Source: an uncultured Treponema sp.
Lineage (GTDB): Bacteria > Spirochaetota > Spirochaetia > Treponematales > Treponemataceae
Length of the DNA stretch: 64,000 nt
Direction: 5' to 3'
Assembly: GCA_900317625.1 (NCBI GenBank)
Contig: ONHK01000001.1
Location: 245,180 to 309,179, forward strand
Below are positions 62,703 to 64,000 of the stretch, piece after piece (position 1 is the first letter of the stretch; each line of letters opens with the position of its first letter). Both the position numbers and the translations under genes were made by a program. The notes below the pieces were generated by a model. The model made no database searches and had not been told where the DNA came from. It was given only the letters and a program-made list of their open reading frames with translations.

Positions 62703-63350
62703 TCACTCGAAAATCTGTCCCGGCAGTCTGAGCTTCTCCTTCGGTGGAAATTGTCTGTCGAACGCTTCCACGTCTTTCCTGTCGCAGATGAAATATCCAT
62801 CCGGTTCCTTGAAAGTTCCGCCGCTAGCTTCTTTCACTTGATCCAAAAAGCCCGGAATCAGCTCTTTTATAAGAAAATAGTCTGCATCTGGGTCTGCTTC
62901 GTAGCGGACGCCTCTTGTCTTTGCCACGACAAAGCCGCTTTTTCCGTAAAAATCGATATTCCCGGTGATTGCAAGAGCGCCACAGCCCATTTTCTTTGCC
63001 TTTTCCATCGCGTGCCGGAGAAGAATTGTTCCGTAGCCTTTGCGCTTGAAGTCCGGCGCAATACTGATTGGTCCGAACGTCATAATCGGGAGAATTTCTC
63101 CGTTGTTCAACTTGATTTCTGATCTTACAAACATCACGTGCCCGACCAGAATGCCGTTTTCTTCCATTATAATATCAAGTTCAGGCACAAAGTCGCTTCG
63201 GGCGCGGAAATTGTGCAGAATAAAATGCTCATCGCATCCCGGCTTGTACACGTTCCAGAACGCCTCACGCGTAAGGTTTTCGATCGCCCTATAGTCCGCA
63301 TAAGTCTCGTTCCTGAAAGTAATTTTTTCCATGTCAATTTTGTTTTCCAT
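62703..63350 (-). CDS. GNAT-family N-acetyltransferase
   Basis: A 215-residue acetyltransferase. The acetyl-CoA pocket appears as ISIAPDFKRKGYGTILLRHAMEKAKKMG (R/Q-x-x-G-x-G/A type: RKGYG). It is preceded by the strand GHVMFVRSEI and followed by the ITGNIDFYGKSGFVVA beta-bulge region. The C-terminal extension (about 150-215) is characteristic of a GNAT subgroup common in gut bacteria. The ATG at 63350 is chosen for its upstream GAGG; a longer in-frame start at 63461 would add a hydrophobic stretch with no family match. The substrate is unknown. Base composition is GC-richer than the core genes. Confidence 0.85.
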   Translation of the reverse strand: MENKIDMEKITFRNETYADYRAIENLTREAFWNVYKPGCDEHFILHNFRARSDFVPELDIIMEENGILVGHVMFVRSEIKLNNGEILPIMTFGPISIAPDFKRKGYGTILLRHAMEKAKKMGCGALAITGNIDFYGKSGFVVAKTRGVRYEADPDADYFLIKELIPGFLDQVKEASGGTFKEPDGYFICDRKDVEAFDRQFPPKEKLRLPGQIFE

Positions 63351-63488
63351 TTTGTCAAACCTCAGAATAATAATAAGACAGATTATGCGTAGTTTCCACC
63401 TTAAATATATTTCTGAAAAAAAAATGAGAAAAATCCCAAGACAAAAAAAACGGATTGACAAAATTCATTGTCATATCCGTCATAATTT

Positions 63489-63788
63489 TCATCTTAAGAT
63501 TGTTTTTTTTTCTTGCAAAATGATTCTATAAACCGATTTTTCGCTTAAAAAAAATTGCTCTGAGATTTTCTTAACCGAAACACCTTTTTTATAATACAAA
63601 TATATCTGATGATTTCGATTTTTGTACCAAGTTTTAGAATCTTTTGATTCTCCCCACTTTTTCCTGTTTTCACATTTCTGCGGAATATATAAATAAGTTC
63701 CATCAACATACTCTTGAATCATTTCAAGAAGTTCAACCGGAAGAATATTCTTTGCTTTTACATAACTCATTTCTATGACGCTTTTCAA
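63489..63788 (-). CDS. CD3324-like small HTH protein
   Basis: A 99-residue protein that resembles the small CD3324-type proteins known from clostridia: MSYVKAKNILPVELLEMIQE, GTYLYIPQKCENRKKWGESK, NHQIYLYYKKGVSVKKISEQ and the helix-turn-helix FFLSEKSVYRIILQ. Probably DNA-binding. The TTG at 63788 is preferred because AGGA lies 8 bases upstream; the ATG at 63770 matches the usual family start but has no ribosome binding site. It is located between the GNAT gene and the 5S rRNA gene. Confidence 0.65.
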   Translation of the reverse strand: MKSVIEMSYVKAKNILPVELLEMIQEYVDGTYLYIPQKCENRKKWGESKDSKTWYKNRNHQIYLYYKKGVSVKKISEQFFLSEKSVYRIILQEKKTILR

Positions 63789-63916
63789 AAAGATTTTCCT
63801 AATTGAACAAGCAGTAAAAGCATTTGAAACTCAAATTACGCCTTTACTGCCGGCGTAATACAAGCTTTAATATGTCTAAATTTTTCAAAAAAACTCCTAA
63901 TATAGATAAAAAAAAA

Positions 63917-64000
63917 GCCCGGCGGCTGCCTACTTTCCCGCCGTAAGGGCAGTATCATCGGCGTTAGAGAGCTTGACTTCCGTGTTCGGTATGGGAACGG
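63917..64000 (-). rRNA. rrf: 5S ribosomal RNA, 3' portion (cut by window edge)
   Basis: On the minus strand the sequence reads CCGTTCCCATACCGAACACGG, AAGTCAAGCTCTCTAACGCC, GATGATACTGCC..GGCGGGAAAGTAGGCAGCCGCCGGGC, the 3' two-thirds of a bacterial 5S rRNA. A run of T follows the 3' end. The 5' part and probably the 23S/16S genes lie to the right of the window. Confidence 0.93.

Noticed and set aside
1..64000. CRISPR array, insertion sequence or prophage
   Set aside because: No evenly spaced direct repeats, no transposase, integrase or phage structural genes were seen on either strand.

Overview
The window looks like a chromosomal segment of a host-associated Treponema (Spirochaetota): moderately AT-rich DNA, an uvrA/lptD-like pair, paired CapD-like and DegT-like sugar genes followed by a degenerate xanthine-dehydrogenase-like trio, an infC-rpmI-rplT-zapA run, and LptF/LptG-type permeases next to dut and tgt. 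The species cannot be fixed from the sequence alone. No prophage, insertion sequence, CRISPR array or replication origin was seen. Most of the window is ordinary core genome.

Layout. 1-7155 (minus): 5' part of a PhoH-family gene, an LptD-like outer-membrane protein, uvrA and an M50-family membrane protease. 7199-13385 (minus): gltBD glutamate synthase behind a leader with a clear promoter, an intrinsic-terminator hairpin and a possible 23-codon leader ORF. 13638-19203 (minus): tRNA-Val, purC, a membrane protein, ilvE, a SPOR-domain protein with a very long acidic linker and a small exported protein. 19375-28730 (plus): one long probable operon with two nucleotide-sugar genes, three genes for a molybdenum-hydroxylase-like complex whose cofactor motifs have eroded, then ruvA, ruvB and queA. 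28890-35403: ruvC, yebC, an RsmB-type methyltransferase, a GH3 lipoprotein, a thioesterase, an Mrp/Nbp35 ATPase and a carbohydrate-binding-module/phosphatase fusion. 35707-37093: tRNA-Asp, tRNA-Pro and pta. 37348-44982: infC-rpmI-rplT-(ZapB-like)-zapA-DUF188, an HD-GYP protein, a CapA-type protein and a DEAH helicase. 44984-50740 (minus): dut, two LptF/G permeases, tgt and a HEAT-repeat protein. 50863-55801: EamA protein, tRNA-Ala, an active/inactive pair of M16 peptidases and lysA. 56132-60499 (plus): a TPP riboswitch followed by thiM-thiE-HAD phosphatase-thiD-cytX, a thiamine salvage operon without de novo genes in view. 60500-63788: an accessory-looking stretch (AraC/GyrI regulator, PD-(D/E)XK protein, ORF remnant, GNAT, small HTH protein) that abuts a 5S rRNA gene cut by the right edge.

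The strongest unexplained signal is a family of three intergenic elements of about 185-200 bp (13844-14026, 30529-30720, 35427-35625). They have terminal inverted repeats and internal helices, and several differences between copies are compensatory: both sides of a helix change together. A perfect 43-bp palindrome at 51448-51490 carries the same terminal core. Other points of interest are the gltB leader, the eroded hydroxylase complex, and the laforin/SEX4-like arrangement of a glycogen-binding module with a phosphatase.
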